Shown: positions 1-7,106, numbered from the stretch's first letter. The stretch is DNA of 12,548 bases from Actinomycetota bacterium (GCA_947476765.1 CANJRK010000015.1:1-12548), one strand, 5' to 3'. Made by a program: numbers and translations. Notes: generated by a model from the letters alone, not told the origin.

Positions 1-21
1 CGCCAAGACATTGCTCAGTAG
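1..21 (+). CDS. Possible 3' end of an AroH-type chorismate mutase (partial)
   Basis: Frame 1 from the window edge reads R-Q-D-I-A-Q followed by TAG at 19-21. AroH-type chorismate mutases typically end in a strand of the form V-L-R-P-D-(L/I), so the residues fit such a C-terminus. In several actinobacteria an aroH gene lies directly upstream of tyrA, which would put chorismate to prephenate and the next oxidative step side by side. Only six codons are visible. A competing reading in frame 2 ends at 31 (K-T-L-L-S-S-F-R), and could equally be the tail of a different gene such as rluB. The identification is therefore an inference from position and a very short match. Confidence 0.35.
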   Translation, partial: RQDIAQ

Positions 22-38
22 TTTTAGGTAGCGAAAAT

Positions 39-1118
39 ATGTCAAGTGAACACATAGAAACTTCAGGCAATGTACTCGTAATCGGTTCTGGACTAATTGG
101 AACTTCAGTTGCATTGGGATTAACTGCGCAAGGTAGGAAAGTATTCTTATCTGACATTGACCCTGCGGCACTCACATCCGCAGTTCAAGTAAGTGGTGCT
201 AAGCCGTTTAGAAATGAATCGATATCGTTAGTTGTCGTTGCAACTCCTCCGGCAAAAGTTGCAGCTGTTATGCATCAAGCCGCAATAGATCATCCGGATG
301 CAGTAATTACTGATGTTGCCAGCGTCAAGGTTTCAATTTTTAATGAACTCAAAGATTTGGGTACAACAGCTTGGAGCCGTATTGTGGGTGGCCACCCAAT
401 GGCTGGTCGTGAAGTCTCAGGAGCAGTCGGGGCGCAGGGTAATTTGTTTTTAGATCGACCATGGGTTCTCTCAACTACGCCAGAAACTTCGGAAGCTGCG
501 ATTGAATCGGTAAAAGTAATGGTGAAAGCTCTCGGTGCCTTTCCTGTTGCTAGGACTGTCGAGGAGCACGATCAAGCGGTCGCTCTCATCTCGCACACGC
601 CACAAGTAGTTGCCACAGTGCTAGCTGGCGAATTAATTGATGCGGAAAGCTCACAGATTGAGTTGGCTGGACAAGGCATCAGAGACACAATTCGGATTGC
701 TGGCTCAGATGCCGCGCTTTGGACTGAGATTTTAAGCGACAACTCAAATTACGTAGCTACCCGGATAACTCACGTTGCTGAGAGTCTGCTTGAATTTGCT
801 GCCGCTTTAAACTCTGGTGACCGAAAAGCGATTACTGAAAAACTTAATCGCGGTTCTAAGGGTAGAGATCGGCTACCTGGCAAACATGGAGCTACAAGTC
901 AGCGCACTGCAGTATTGGCAGTGCGACTCGACGACAAACCAGGTGAACTTGCGCGCCTCTTTACGGTAGCTGCGCAAGCGCAAGTGAACTTAGAAGACGT
1001 TCGGATCGATCACTCGCTGGGACACCCAACGGGTTTAGTCGAGTTGTCAGTAACACCCGCTTCAATCCCCAAACTCGAGACAGCGCTCAACGCAGCAAAC
1101 TTCTTGGTAATTTCCTAG
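39..1118 (+). CDS. tyrA: Prephenate dehydrogenase with C-terminal ACT domain
   Basis: This 359-residue cytoplasmic enzyme should oxidise and decarboxylate prephenate (or arogenate) with NAD(P)+ in tyrosine synthesis. The N-terminus is a Rossmann fold with GSGLIG at 16-21 and an Asp at the end of the second strand (S-D-I-D, 38-41), which favours NAD+. The substrate region carries HPMAG with H119, a family catalytic position. S-H-T-P-Q lies at 185-189 and an R-I-A-G-S-D-A-A-L-W helix follows. Residues about 289-359 form an ACT domain (D-D-K-P-G-E-L-A-R-L-F), a common site for amino acid feedback control, so tyrosine inhibition is likely but inferred. The ATG at 39 is the only start codon in frame within the window; an AGG lies about ten bases upstream. 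It is followed by cmk after 27 bases. The usual S-H-x-P-H motif has Gln at its last position here. Confidence 0.93.
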   Translation: MSSEHIETSGNVLVIGSGLIGTSVALGLTAQGRKVFLSDIDPAALTSAVQVSGAKPFRNESISLVVVATPPAKVAAVMHQAAIDHPDAVITDVASVKVSIFNELKDLGTTAWSRIVGGHPMAGREVSGAVGAQGNLFLDRPWVLSTTPETSEAAIESVKVMVKALGAFPVARTVEEHDQAVALISHTPQVVATVLAGELIDAESSQIELAGQGIRDTIRIAGSDAALWTEILSDNSNYVATRITHVAESLLEFAAALNSGDRKAITEKLNRGSKGRDRLPGKHGATSQRTAVLAVRLDDKPGELARLFTVAAQAQVNLEDVRIDHSLGHPTGLVELSVTPASIPKLETALNAANFLVIS

Positions 1119-1132
1119 CGACCTAAGACGGG

Positions 1133-1138
1133 TAGACT
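1133..1138 (+). promoter_or_regulatory. Candidate -10 element for a leaderless cmk transcript
   Basis: TAGACT fits the TANNNT form of actinobacterial -10 elements. It lies seven bases before the cmk ATG, so transcription could begin on or very near the start codon. The 27-base tyrA-cmk gap shows no clear ribosome binding site, which agrees with a leaderless mRNA. There is no convincing -35 element. cmk could also simply be translated from the tyrA message. Confidence 0.35.
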
Positions 1139-1145
1139 TGGGTTT

Positions 1146-1811
1146 ATGTCCCAGCCGCTCGTAATTGCCATAGATGGCCCAAGCGGATCTGGTAAATCAA
1201 GTGTTTCTCGAGCCGTGGCAACGCAATTGAGCCTGGATTATTTAGACACCGGCAGTATGTACCGAGCCATGACTTGGTATTTGCAGGACTTGGGTGTTGA
1301 CCTATCGGACGCATTGCAAGTTGCCCAATTAGCAGATGCCCAGGTAATTCAACCAAGTATTGATCCTAGTGAACCTGGAATTCGAGTCGCTGGTCAGGAC
1401 GTTTCGTTGCCAATTCGAGGTGCCGAAGTCACCCAAGGAGTCAGCGCAGTAAGTGCTGTGCCAAAAGTTCGAGATCTGATGGTTAACCTGCAGCGCGAAA
1501 TTGTTTCCAATTCTAAAGTCGGCATAGTCGTCGAAGGCCGTGACATCTGCTCCGTAGTACTGCCAGATGCGCCCGTTAAGGTATTCATCACTGCCGACCC
1601 AGCAGCTCGAGCTGCTCGTCGCGCCAAAGAAGTTGATGCGGACGTGACAACTACCGAACAAAATTTGGCACAACGAGATTTGGCTGATTCAACGCGCGCC
1701 GTTTCACCACTTGAGATTGCCCCAGATGCAACAGTGATTGATACGACTCATATGGATCTAACTGATGTAATTGCAAAAGTTATTGACTTAGCGCAGGTGT
1801 CCCGTGGCTGA
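1146..1811 (+). CDS. cmk: (d)CMP kinase (cytidylate kinase)
   Basis: This 221-residue P-loop kinase transfers phosphate from ATP to CMP or dCMP, recycling cytidine nucleotides in the cytoplasm. The P-loop GPSGSGKS is at 11-18. The family signature D-T-G-S-M-Y-R is at 34-40. The I-R-x-x-E-V-T-x-x-V-S-x-V-S-A segment of the CMP-binding insert follows. E-G-R-D is at 130-133, and an Arg-rich lid (A-A-R-R-A-K-E, then Q-R-D-x-x-D-S-T-R) comes after it. The length is normal for bacterial Cmk. The end overlaps der by eight bases in a different reading frame, so the two are probably translationally coupled. In some actinobacteria (Bifidobacterium) Cmk and Der are fused into one protein, which supports a shared history. 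The ATG at 1146 has no obvious Shine-Dalgarno sequence. Confidence 0.96.
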   Translation: MSQPLVIAIDGPSGSGKSSVSRAVATQLSLDYLDTGSMYRAMTWYLQDLGVDLSDALQVAQLADAQVIQPSIDPSEPGIRVAGQDVSLPIRGAEVTQGVSAVSAVPKVRDLMVNLQREIVSNSKVGIVVEGRDICSVVLPDAPVKVFITADPAARAARRAKEVDADVTTTEQNLAQRDLADSTRAVSPLEIAPDATVIDTTHMDLTDVIAKVIDLAQVSRG

Positions 1812-3300
1812 CTTAGATCCAGATGCCGAAACAATTATCTACGACGTCGCTGGCGATGCCATCGAAATTGATGACTCAATTGAGATTCCAGAGCGCTGGG
1901 AAGACTTAACTGAATCTGAGTACACCGCATTACTTGATCAACTGGGCTTACCCAGTGATGAGATATCTGATGCCCGAGATTTTGGGGGATCGTTACCGAT
2001 TGTGGCAGTCGTGGGGCGCCCGAATGTTGGTAAATCCACTCTGGTCAATCGCATAATTGGTCGCCGCGAAGCAGTTGTCGAAGACACCCCTGGGGTAACG
2101 CGAGATCGTGTGCGCTACGAATCAGAATGGAACGGCATCCCATTTATTGTGGTTGATACCGGTGGCTGGGAACACGATGCGATCGGAATGAGTGAGCAAG
2201 TTTCTGCGCAGGCTGAAGCTGCAATAAATACCAGCGATGTCGTGGTTTTCGTGGTTGACGCGACTGTAGGTGCAACCGATGCGGACGAACAAATTGTGCG
2301 AGTTTTGCGACAAGCTAAAGTTCCAGTGATCTTAGTAGCAAACAAAGTAGATGATGAACGCGCTGAACTAGAAGCCACTCGACTTTGGTCACTTGGCTTG
2401 GGGGAGCCTTACACAGTTTCGGCACTTCATGGTCGAGGAAGCGGGGATCTACTAGATGTAGTTTTGGCTGCGCTTCCGGAAGAAGGCTCAGGTCAAGCTC
2501 GGCCACGCGGACCGCATCGAGTCGCACTACTTGGTAAGCCAAACGTTGGAAAATCAAGCTTGCTCAATGCGCTAACTGGTGAGAAGCGAGCAGTGGTCGA
2601 TAGCGTGGCGGGCACCACAGTAGATCCAGTCGATGAGTTAGTTGAAATGGATAACGAAGAATGGATCTTGGTTGATACCGCAGGTATCCGCCGCAAGTCC
2701 AAAAACGCATCAGGACACGAATACTTTGCAACTCTGCGAACTAAATCAGCCCTTGATAAAGCAGATGTTGCAGTTGTCCTACTTGATGCAAGTGCACCAT
2801 TGACTGAGCAAGATCTGCGGATCATTTCCATGGTTGTCGAATCCGGGCGTGCACTAGTTATTGCTTTCAACAAATGGGATTTAGTTGACGAGGAGCGACG
2901 CTATTACTTGGAGCGAGAAATCGAGCGCGACTTGGTGCAAGTTGCTTGGGCACCGCGCATCAACTTCAGCGCTAAAACTGGTTGGCATAAAGATCGACTA
3001 GTCCCGGCCCTGCGTACCGCAATTGCCGGCTGGGAGACCAGAGTTCCAACTGGTCGGATGAATGCATTTCTGGCCGACATTGTCGCCAGCCATCCGCACC
3101 CAGTGCGTGGTGGCAAGCAACCCAAAATTATGTTTGGCACCCAAGCCAGTGTCGCGCCACCAGTATTTGTGCTATTTACTACCGGGTTCCTTGAGGCTGG
3201 GTATCGGCGATTCGTCGAACGCCGGTTCCGCGAGGAGTTTGGGTTTGCTGGGTCTCCGATCGTTATTAACCTACGAATTCGGGAAAAGCGTCGACGCTAA
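1804..3300 (+). CDS. der: Ribosome biogenesis GTPase Der (EngA) with acidic N-terminal extension
   Basis: Der is an essential GTPase with two G domains in tandem that assists 50S ribosomal subunit assembly. G domain 1 has the P-loop GRPNVGKST at 71-79, T-P-G-V-T-R-D as switch I, D-T-G-G as the G3 motif and N-K-V-D at 180-183. G domain 2 has GKPNVGKSS at 244-252, D-T-A-G-I-R-R, and N-K-W-D at 356-359. A KH-like RNA-binding domain runs from about 414 to 498 and ends in a basic tail (R-E-K-R-R-R). Residues 1-62 precede the first G domain and are strongly acidic (20 Asp/Glu against 2 Arg), making the protein longer than the roughly 440-490 residues common in other phyla. Translation starts at a GTG inside the end of cmk, with AGG at 1795-1797 as a possible binding site. 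It is the last gene of the tyrA-cmk-der group. Confidence 0.96.
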   Translation: MADLDPDAETIIYDVAGDAIEIDDSIEIPERWEDLTESEYTALLDQLGLPSDEISDARDFGGSLPIVAVVGRPNVGKSTLVNRIIGRREAVVEDTPGVTRDRVRYESEWNGIPFIVVDTGGWEHDAIGMSEQVSAQAEAAINTSDVVVFVVDATVGATDADEQIVRVLRQAKVPVILVANKVDDERAELEATRLWSLGLGEPYTVSALHGRGSGDLLDVVLAALPEEGSGQARPRGPHRVALLGKPNVGKSSLLNALTGEKRAVVDSVAGTTVDPVDELVEMDNEEWILVDTAGIRRKSKNASGHEYFATLRTKSALDKADVAVVLLDASAPLTEQDLRIISMVVESGRALVIAFNKWDLVDEERRYYLEREIERDLVQVAWAPRINFSAKTGWHKDRLVPALRTAIAGWETRVPTGRMNAFLADIVASHPHPVRGGKQPKIMFGTQASVAPPVFVLFTTGFLEAGYRRFVERRFREEFGFAGSPIVINLRIREKRRR

Positions 3301-3306
3301 CGCCTG

Positions 3307-3343
3307 TTGCAAATGTCTGAATTCGCGTGATTTCGCAATTTTT
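3307..3343 (+). terminator. Weak intrinsic terminator after der
   Basis: TTGCAAAT (3307-3314) can pair with ATTT and GCAA (3330-3338) across one bulged C, followed at once by TTTTT at 3339-3343. The stem is AT-rich with a 15-base loop, so it is a weak candidate. Its position seven bases after the der stop, ahead of a separate transport operon, fits a terminator. Confidence 0.4.
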
Positions 3344-3376
3344 CTCACTATATCTAGGTAACAAACCCGTAACTCA

Positions 3377-3405
3377 TTGACGCAACACGGGATTTACCTT
3401 GAAAT
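3377..3405 (+). promoter_or_regulatory. Candidate housekeeping promoter for livK
   Basis: TTGACG at 3377-3382 matches five of six -35 consensus bases. After a 17-base spacer comes TGAAAT at 3400-3405, which matches four of six -10 bases. This would leave a leader of about 65 bases ahead of livK. The -10 is poor, lacking the usual A at position two, so the true start site could lie elsewhere in 3344-3435. Confidence 0.35.
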
Positions 3406-3435
3406 CATAGGGCTTTTGCCGTTACTTTAGGTTTT

Positions 3436-3457
3436 GCCCGAAAAGAATTCGTCGGGC
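3436..3457 (+). promoter_or_regulatory. Small hairpin in the livK leader next to the ribosome binding site
   Basis: GCCCGA (3436-3441) and TCGGGC (3452-3457) are perfect 6-base inverted arms around a 10-base loop. The hairpin ends five bases before the AGAGG Shine-Dalgarno sequence at 3463-3467. In mRNA it could protect the 5' end or affect ribosome access. No ligand-sensing fold is recognisable, and there is no U-tract, so it is not an attenuator. Confidence 0.4.
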
Positions 3458-3475
3458 CAACGAGAGGAAATACAA

Positions 3476-4714
3476 ATGATCAAGTCGATCAAAATCGGTG
3501 CACTGGCTGTAGCTGGCGCACTTGCACTTGCTGCTTGCAGCGGTGGCAGCGATTCTGCTGGTGGAGACGCACTCGTAGTGGGTACAGATCTTCCAATCCA
3601 GGGCGCTTCTGCTGACGCTAGCAAGTCAACTAATGAAGTAGTTGCACTTGTTCTTGAACAAGCTGGCGGCAAAGCTGGAGACTACACAGTAACAATCAAA
3701 GAATACGACGACTCAACAGCCGCTAAGGGTGCTTGGGACGACGCTGCTTGTGCAAAGAACGCACAGGATCACGTAGCTAACACAGCTGAAGTTGCTGTTA
3801 TGGGTACCTACAACTCCGGTTGTGCAAAGATCATCATCCCAGTTCTTAACCAGGCTGGCATGCTTATGGTTTCCCATGCAAACACTTACCCAGGTCTAAC
3901 TGTTGAATGGGATAAGGGCGAACCAGGTCTTTACTACCCATCCGGTGCACGTAACTACGCTCGCGTAATTGCACACGATGGTTTCCAGGGAACTGCTGCA
4001 GCTCAATTCATCTACAACGAACAGAAGAAGACGCACTGTGCAGTTATGGATGACACTCAGGCTTACGGTAAGGGCATCGCAGACGCCGTTGCAATTGAAT
4101 TTGCACGCCTAGGCGGAACTGTTGACCGTTACTCATGGGACGTAAAGCAGCCAAGCTACACCGCAACATTTGAGAAGATCAAGGCTTCTGGAGCAGACTG
4201 TGTCTACTTCGGCGGTATCTTCGATAACAATGGTGTTCAGCTTGTTAAGGACAAGACTGCAGTACTTGGCGACAACACTAAGTTCTTCTCAATGGCACCA
4301 GACGGTTTCTCCGGATACCCAGTGCTACGCGATATGCCAGAAGCTGAAGGCCTATGGATGACATTCGCAGGTAAGTCACTAGATGGCATCAAGAAGGCTG
4401 GCGGCGTTGGCGGCAAGTTCGTCGAAGATTACATCGCTAAGTACGGCGCAGAGCCAAACAGCTCATACGCAATGTACGGTGGCGTAGCAATGCAGGTTAT
4501 CCTTAAGGCAATTGCAGCATCAGATGGTACCCGTCAGGGTGTACTTGATGCAGTATTCGCTGGAGAGCCAATCTGTCTAACTGCTGAAGAATCAGTATCA
4601 GGCATGGGCTTCTGCTTAACTCAAGAGACTGGTGACGTAGATACTGTCACCATGACATTGCAGCAGATGACCGGTGGCGTTGAAACTGACATCAAGTCGA
4701 TCGAAATCAGCTAA
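3476..4714 (+). CDS. livK: Branched-chain amino acid ABC transporter, substrate-binding lipoprotein
   Basis: This 412-residue lipoprotein is the ligand-capturing subunit of the transporter encoded here. It has a signal peptide with an early Lys, a hydrophobic stretch at about 7-20 and the lipobox L-A-A-C, with C21 as the lipidated residue. It is then followed by a Gly/Ser-rich linker. The rest is a type I periplasmic-binding-protein fold of the LivK/Peripla_BP_6 kind. The ATG at 3476 is chosen because AGAGG lies eight bases upstream and the signal peptide begins there; an in-frame TTG at 3434 would add 14 residues ahead of the signal peptide and falls in the leader hairpin region. The mature part has six cysteines (92, 116, 188, 242, 367, 380), more than usual. 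Codon choice (AAC, TTC, AAG strongly preferred) differs by eye from the flanking housekeeping genes and suggests high expression. Substrate is inferred; other amino acids, amides or urea cannot be excluded. Confidence 0.92.
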   Translation: MIKSIKIGALAVAGALALAACSGGSDSAGGDALVVGTDLPIQGASADASKSTNEVVALVLEQAGGKAGDYTVTIKEYDDSTAAKGAWDDAACAKNAQDHVANTAEVAVMGTYNSGCAKIIIPVLNQAGMLMVSHANTYPGLTVEWDKGEPGLYYPSGARNYARVIAHDGFQGTAAAQFIYNEQKKTHCAVMDDTQAYGKGIADAVAIEFARLGGTVDRYSWDVKQPSYTATFEKIKASGADCVYFGGIFDNNGVQLVKDKTAVLGDNTKFFSMAPDGFSGYPVLRDMPEAEGLWMTFAGKSLDGIKKAGGVGGKFVEDYIAKYGAEPNSSYAMYGGVAMQVILKAIAASDGTRQGVLDAVFAGEPICLTAEESVSGMGFCLTQETGDVDTVTMTLQQMTGGVETDIKSIEIS

Positions 4715-4722
4715 TTGCTATC

Positions 4723-4741
4723 GTGCCTATTAATTAGGCAC
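4723..4741 (+). other. Hairpin directly after livK
   Basis: GTGCCTA (4723-4729) and TAGGCAC (4735-4741) form a perfect 7-bp stem with a 5-base loop, eight bases after the livK stop. No U-tract follows. With the larger hairpin right behind it, it probably stabilises the 3' end of the livK message or blocks exonucleases. Confidence 0.55.
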
Positions 4742-4746
4742 ATCAC

Positions 4747-4783
4747 AAATGGGCGGGGCTAGTTAAACTATCCCCGCCCATTT
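4747..4783 (+). terminator. Strong 37-base palindromic hairpin between livK and livH
   Basis: AAATGGGCGGGG (4747-4758) pairs perfectly with CCCCGCCCATTT (4772-4783). Inside it, after one C/T mismatch, TAGTT (4760-4764) and AACTA (4766-4770) continue the symmetry around position 4765. The stem is very GC-rich but is followed by TTT-GCTG rather than a long T-run, so it may be a partial terminator or an mRNA-stabilising 3' structure. The likely effect is more livK than livHMGF transcript, which suits a binding protein needed in excess over the membrane complex. Confidence 0.65.
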
Positions 4784-4801
4784 GCTGAAATTTTACGAAA
4801 C

Positions 4802-4807
4802 TATAGT
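4802..4807 (+). promoter_or_regulatory. Candidate -10 element for livHMGF
   Basis: TATAGT matches five of six -10 consensus bases and lies 63 bases before the livH start. The expected -35 position overlaps the end of the livK-livH hairpin and shows only a poor match. This could be a second promoter that drives the membrane and ATPase subunits apart from livK. Confidence 0.35.
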
Positions 4808-4870
4808 GTTTAATTAAGAGAAATTTCCGAGCACCTTTTAATGGTGTCTTAACAGAGGGAGAAAACGCAG

Positions 4871-5914
4871 ATGACTTCGGTTGCATCCGGCGTAGCTCGA
4901 AAGAAAGTAAAACTCAGTGCGATCTTGATGAAGATCTCCATGCTGTTCATTATTGGAGTTGCGGTTTACTGGCTTGGCCTAAACCTATTCAAAGATCCGA
5001 TTCAGTTTGCGTCTGTAACAGTCAATGGTTTAACCAACGGCATGCTTTATGCATTGATTGCGCTTGGTTACACATTGGTCTACGGCATCATCGAGCTGAT
5101 TAACTTTGCACACGGTGACTTGTTCATGCTTGGCTCAGTATTCAGCTTCGCAATCTTGACTGAGGCACTTGGTGCCACAGAACCAAGCACCAAGAATTAC
5201 GTATTACTGCTTTTAGTTTTACTTCTCACCATGTTGTTCTGCGCAATTCTAAACGTCACAATTGAGCGCTTGGCTTACCGTCGACTACGAAATGCGCCGC
5301 GACTAGCACCGCTGATTACCGCAGTAGGTATGTCATTCGTACTGCAGTGGGTTGGCTTGAAGTGGGTCGGTTCGGTACCGGTTAACGTTCCAACGGTGTT
5401 GCCAAGTACAAGTTTTGGATTTGGTGGCGTGGAGTTCTCCTTCAAGGCGGTAGCAATCTTTGCAGTAACGATTCCGCTGCTAATTGTTTTGACGTTCATC
5501 GTTAATAAGACTCGTCGTGGGCGCGCTATGCGAGCTACAGCACAGGATAAAGATGCCTCCCGCTTAATGGGTATCGATGTGAACAAGACCATCTCATTTA
5601 CATTCGCTATTGCGGGCGCAGCAGCTGGCGCGGCTGGAATCATGTACGCCCAGACCATTGGAACTGTGGCTTATAACCTTGGATTCCAATTGGGTTTGAT
5701 TGCGTTTACTTCAGCAGTTCTAGGTGGCGTTGGAAATCTCTACGGCGCAGTTATCGGCGGCATTATCATCGGGCTAATCCAGAGCTACAACGACGGATTA
5801 CCAATTGGTCCAGGACAACGTTGGTCTCAAACGATGGTGTTCGCAATTCTTATTCTTCTGATGGTCTACCGTCCGGGTGGCCTACTCGGCGAAACAGCAC
5901 AAGAGAAGGTCTGA
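4871..5914 (+). CDS. livH: Branched-chain amino acid ABC transporter permease LivH
   Basis: This 347-residue polytopic inner-membrane protein forms one half of the transport channel with LivM. After a short basic N-terminus (A-R-K-K-V-K) come repeated hydrophobic helices, about eight to nine by eye. The family hallmark I-N-F-A-H-G-D is at 77-83. The conserved cytoplasmic loop that contacts the ATPases lies around 214-240 (R-R-G-R-A-M-R-A, then S-R-L-M-G-I-D). The C-terminal region has the G-G-V-G-N-L-Y-G-A-V-I-G-G motif typical of the family. A GAGGGAG ribosome binding site at 4855-4861 precedes the ATG. The next gene, livM, begins one base after the stop. UrtB of urea transporters is similar, but no urease genes are present here. 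Confidence 0.94.
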   Translation: MTSVASGVARKKVKLSAILMKISMLFIIGVAVYWLGLNLFKDPIQFASVTVNGLTNGMLYALIALGYTLVYGIIELINFAHGDLFMLGSVFSFAILTEALGATEPSTKNYVLLLLVLLLTMLFCAILNVTIERLAYRRLRNAPRLAPLITAVGMSFVLQWVGLKWVGSVPVNVPTVLPSTSFGFGGVEFSFKAVAIFAVTIPLLIVLTFIVNKTRRGRAMRATAQDKDASRLMGIDVNKTISFTFAIAGAAAGAAGIMYAQTIGTVAYNLGFQLGLIAFTSAVLGGVGNLYGAVIGGIIIGLIQSYNDGLPIGPGQRWSQTMVFAILILLMVYRPGGLLGETAQEKV

Positions 5915-5915
5915 T

Positions 5916-7106
5916 ATGTCAAATACTTCAACAGCTGCTCATCACGCAGCAAGTAATAACCGGAAATGGGCGATTGGATTCACAATTGCAGTACTGACTG
6001 TTTTCATAATCAATCAGTTCATCTTGCCTAGTGCTCCAAAACAGGTCGTTGAATTCTTCAACGCTTGGTTCTCGCTGACTTCCATGGCCGAAATCATGGT
6101 CTGGATCCTCATGGCTCTTGGACTAAATGTCATTGTGGGTTACGCGGGACTTTTGGATCTTGGGTATGTTGCATTCTGGGCCTTAGGCGGATATGTCGCA
6201 GGATGGTTAATGTCGCCATTCTTAAGCCAATTCCAAATCAATTTCTTTGGCAATCCAAGGCCAGGACTTGAGATGGGTATTCACTTTAGCTTTTTCTTTG
6301 TTCTGATTTTGGGTGGTGTGTTCACTGCGATTTGGGGAATCATTATCGGTGGTCCGACACTTCGCCTAAAGAGCGATTACCTTGCGCTAGTTACTTTGGG
6401 CTTTGGTGAAATTATTCCGCAGTTCATGGTTAATGGTGGCGATGTTGCAGGTCTCAATCTGACCAACGGAGCCCAAGGCATCGGTGGCTTAGATGACATC
6501 AAATTCCTTGGCTACACGATTGGAACATTCTCGCTACCTGAGAAGTTCCTAATGATTTCGATGCTTGCTGGGGCGATGATCTTCTTCTCGATTCGTTTGC
6601 GCGATGGTCGCTTAGGCCGTGCTTGGCTGGCAATTCGTGAAGATGAACTTGCAGCCAGCATGATGGGCGTTCCACTATGGCGCACCAAGTTCGCATCGTA
6701 TGCAATCGGCGCAGTTGGTGGCGGTATCGGTGGTGTGGCATTCGCAACCTTGGTAGGTGGCGTTTACGCAGACCGATTCAACTTTGTAATTTCGATCATC
6801 ATTTTGTCCATGGTTGTTCTTGGCGGCATGGGTAACGTCTGGGGTGTCGTGGTTGGTGCCACCGTATTAGCCTGGGTTAACTCAGTTGGCCTAGTGCAGT
6901 TCGGTGTCGTTATCAATAACGCACTAGGAACCAAGATCAACTTCCCGTCCTACCAGTTCTTGCTATTCGGACTGCTTTTGGTACTTATGATGCTATTCCG
7001 TCGTGAAGGCTTCATTCCGGAAGCTCGAATCCGCATGGTTATGAATGAAGAAAAACTTGAGGATGAAGAAAAAATAACCGACGAGACAAAGATTGCGAGC
7101 CATTAA
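5916..7106 (+). CDS. livM: Branched-chain amino acid ABC transporter permease LivM
   Basis: This 396-residue membrane protein is the partner of LivH in the channel. Its first hydrophobic helix is at about 18-38. G-L-L-D-L-G-Y-V-A-F (78-87) and the L-R-L-K-S-D-Y-L-A-L-V-T-L-G-F-G-E segment starting at 149 are strong LivM signatures. A later cytoplasmic loop (G-R-L-G-R-A-W-L-A-I-R-E-D-E) is the ATPase contact site. The last 30 or so residues are hydrophilic and rich in Glu and Lys, forming a cytoplasmic tail. The ATG at 5916 is preferred because AGAAGG at 5904-5909 sits six bases upstream and the start follows the livH stop by one base. An in-frame GTG at 5877 would add 13 residues overlapping livH and has no such support. 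Confidence 0.94.
   Translation: MSNTSTAAHHAASNNRKWAIGFTIAVLTVFIINQFILPSAPKQVVEFFNAWFSLTSMAEIMVWILMALGLNVIVGYAGLLDLGYVAFWALGGYVAGWLMSPFLSQFQINFFGNPRPGLEMGIHFSFFFVLILGGVFTAIWGIIIGGPTLRLKSDYLALVTLGFGEIIPQFMVNGGDVAGLNLTNGAQGIGGLDDIKFLGYTIGTFSLPEKFLMISMLAGAMIFFSIRLRDGRLGRAWLAIREDELAASMMGVPLWRTKFASYAIGAVGGGIGGVAFATLVGGVYADRFNFVISIIILSMVVLGGMGNVWGVVVGATVLAWVNSVGLVQFGVVINNALGTKINFPSYQFLLFGLLLVLMMLFRREGFIPEARIRMVMNEEKLEDEEKITDETKIASH

Noticed and set aside
3062..3361. Plus-strand open frame running over the end of der into the intergenic region
   Set aside because: It overlaps the conserved KH-like domain of Der out of frame, has no ribosome binding site and shows no family motif.
3434..3475. Upstream TTG start that would lengthen LivK by 14 residues
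   Set aside because: It places charged residues before the signal peptide and lies in the leader hairpin. The ATG at 3476 has a well-spaced AGAGG and begins a normal lipoprotein signal.
5877..5915. Upstream GTG start for LivM overlapping livH
   Set aside because: The ATG at 5916 has AGAAGG six bases upstream and directly follows the livH stop.
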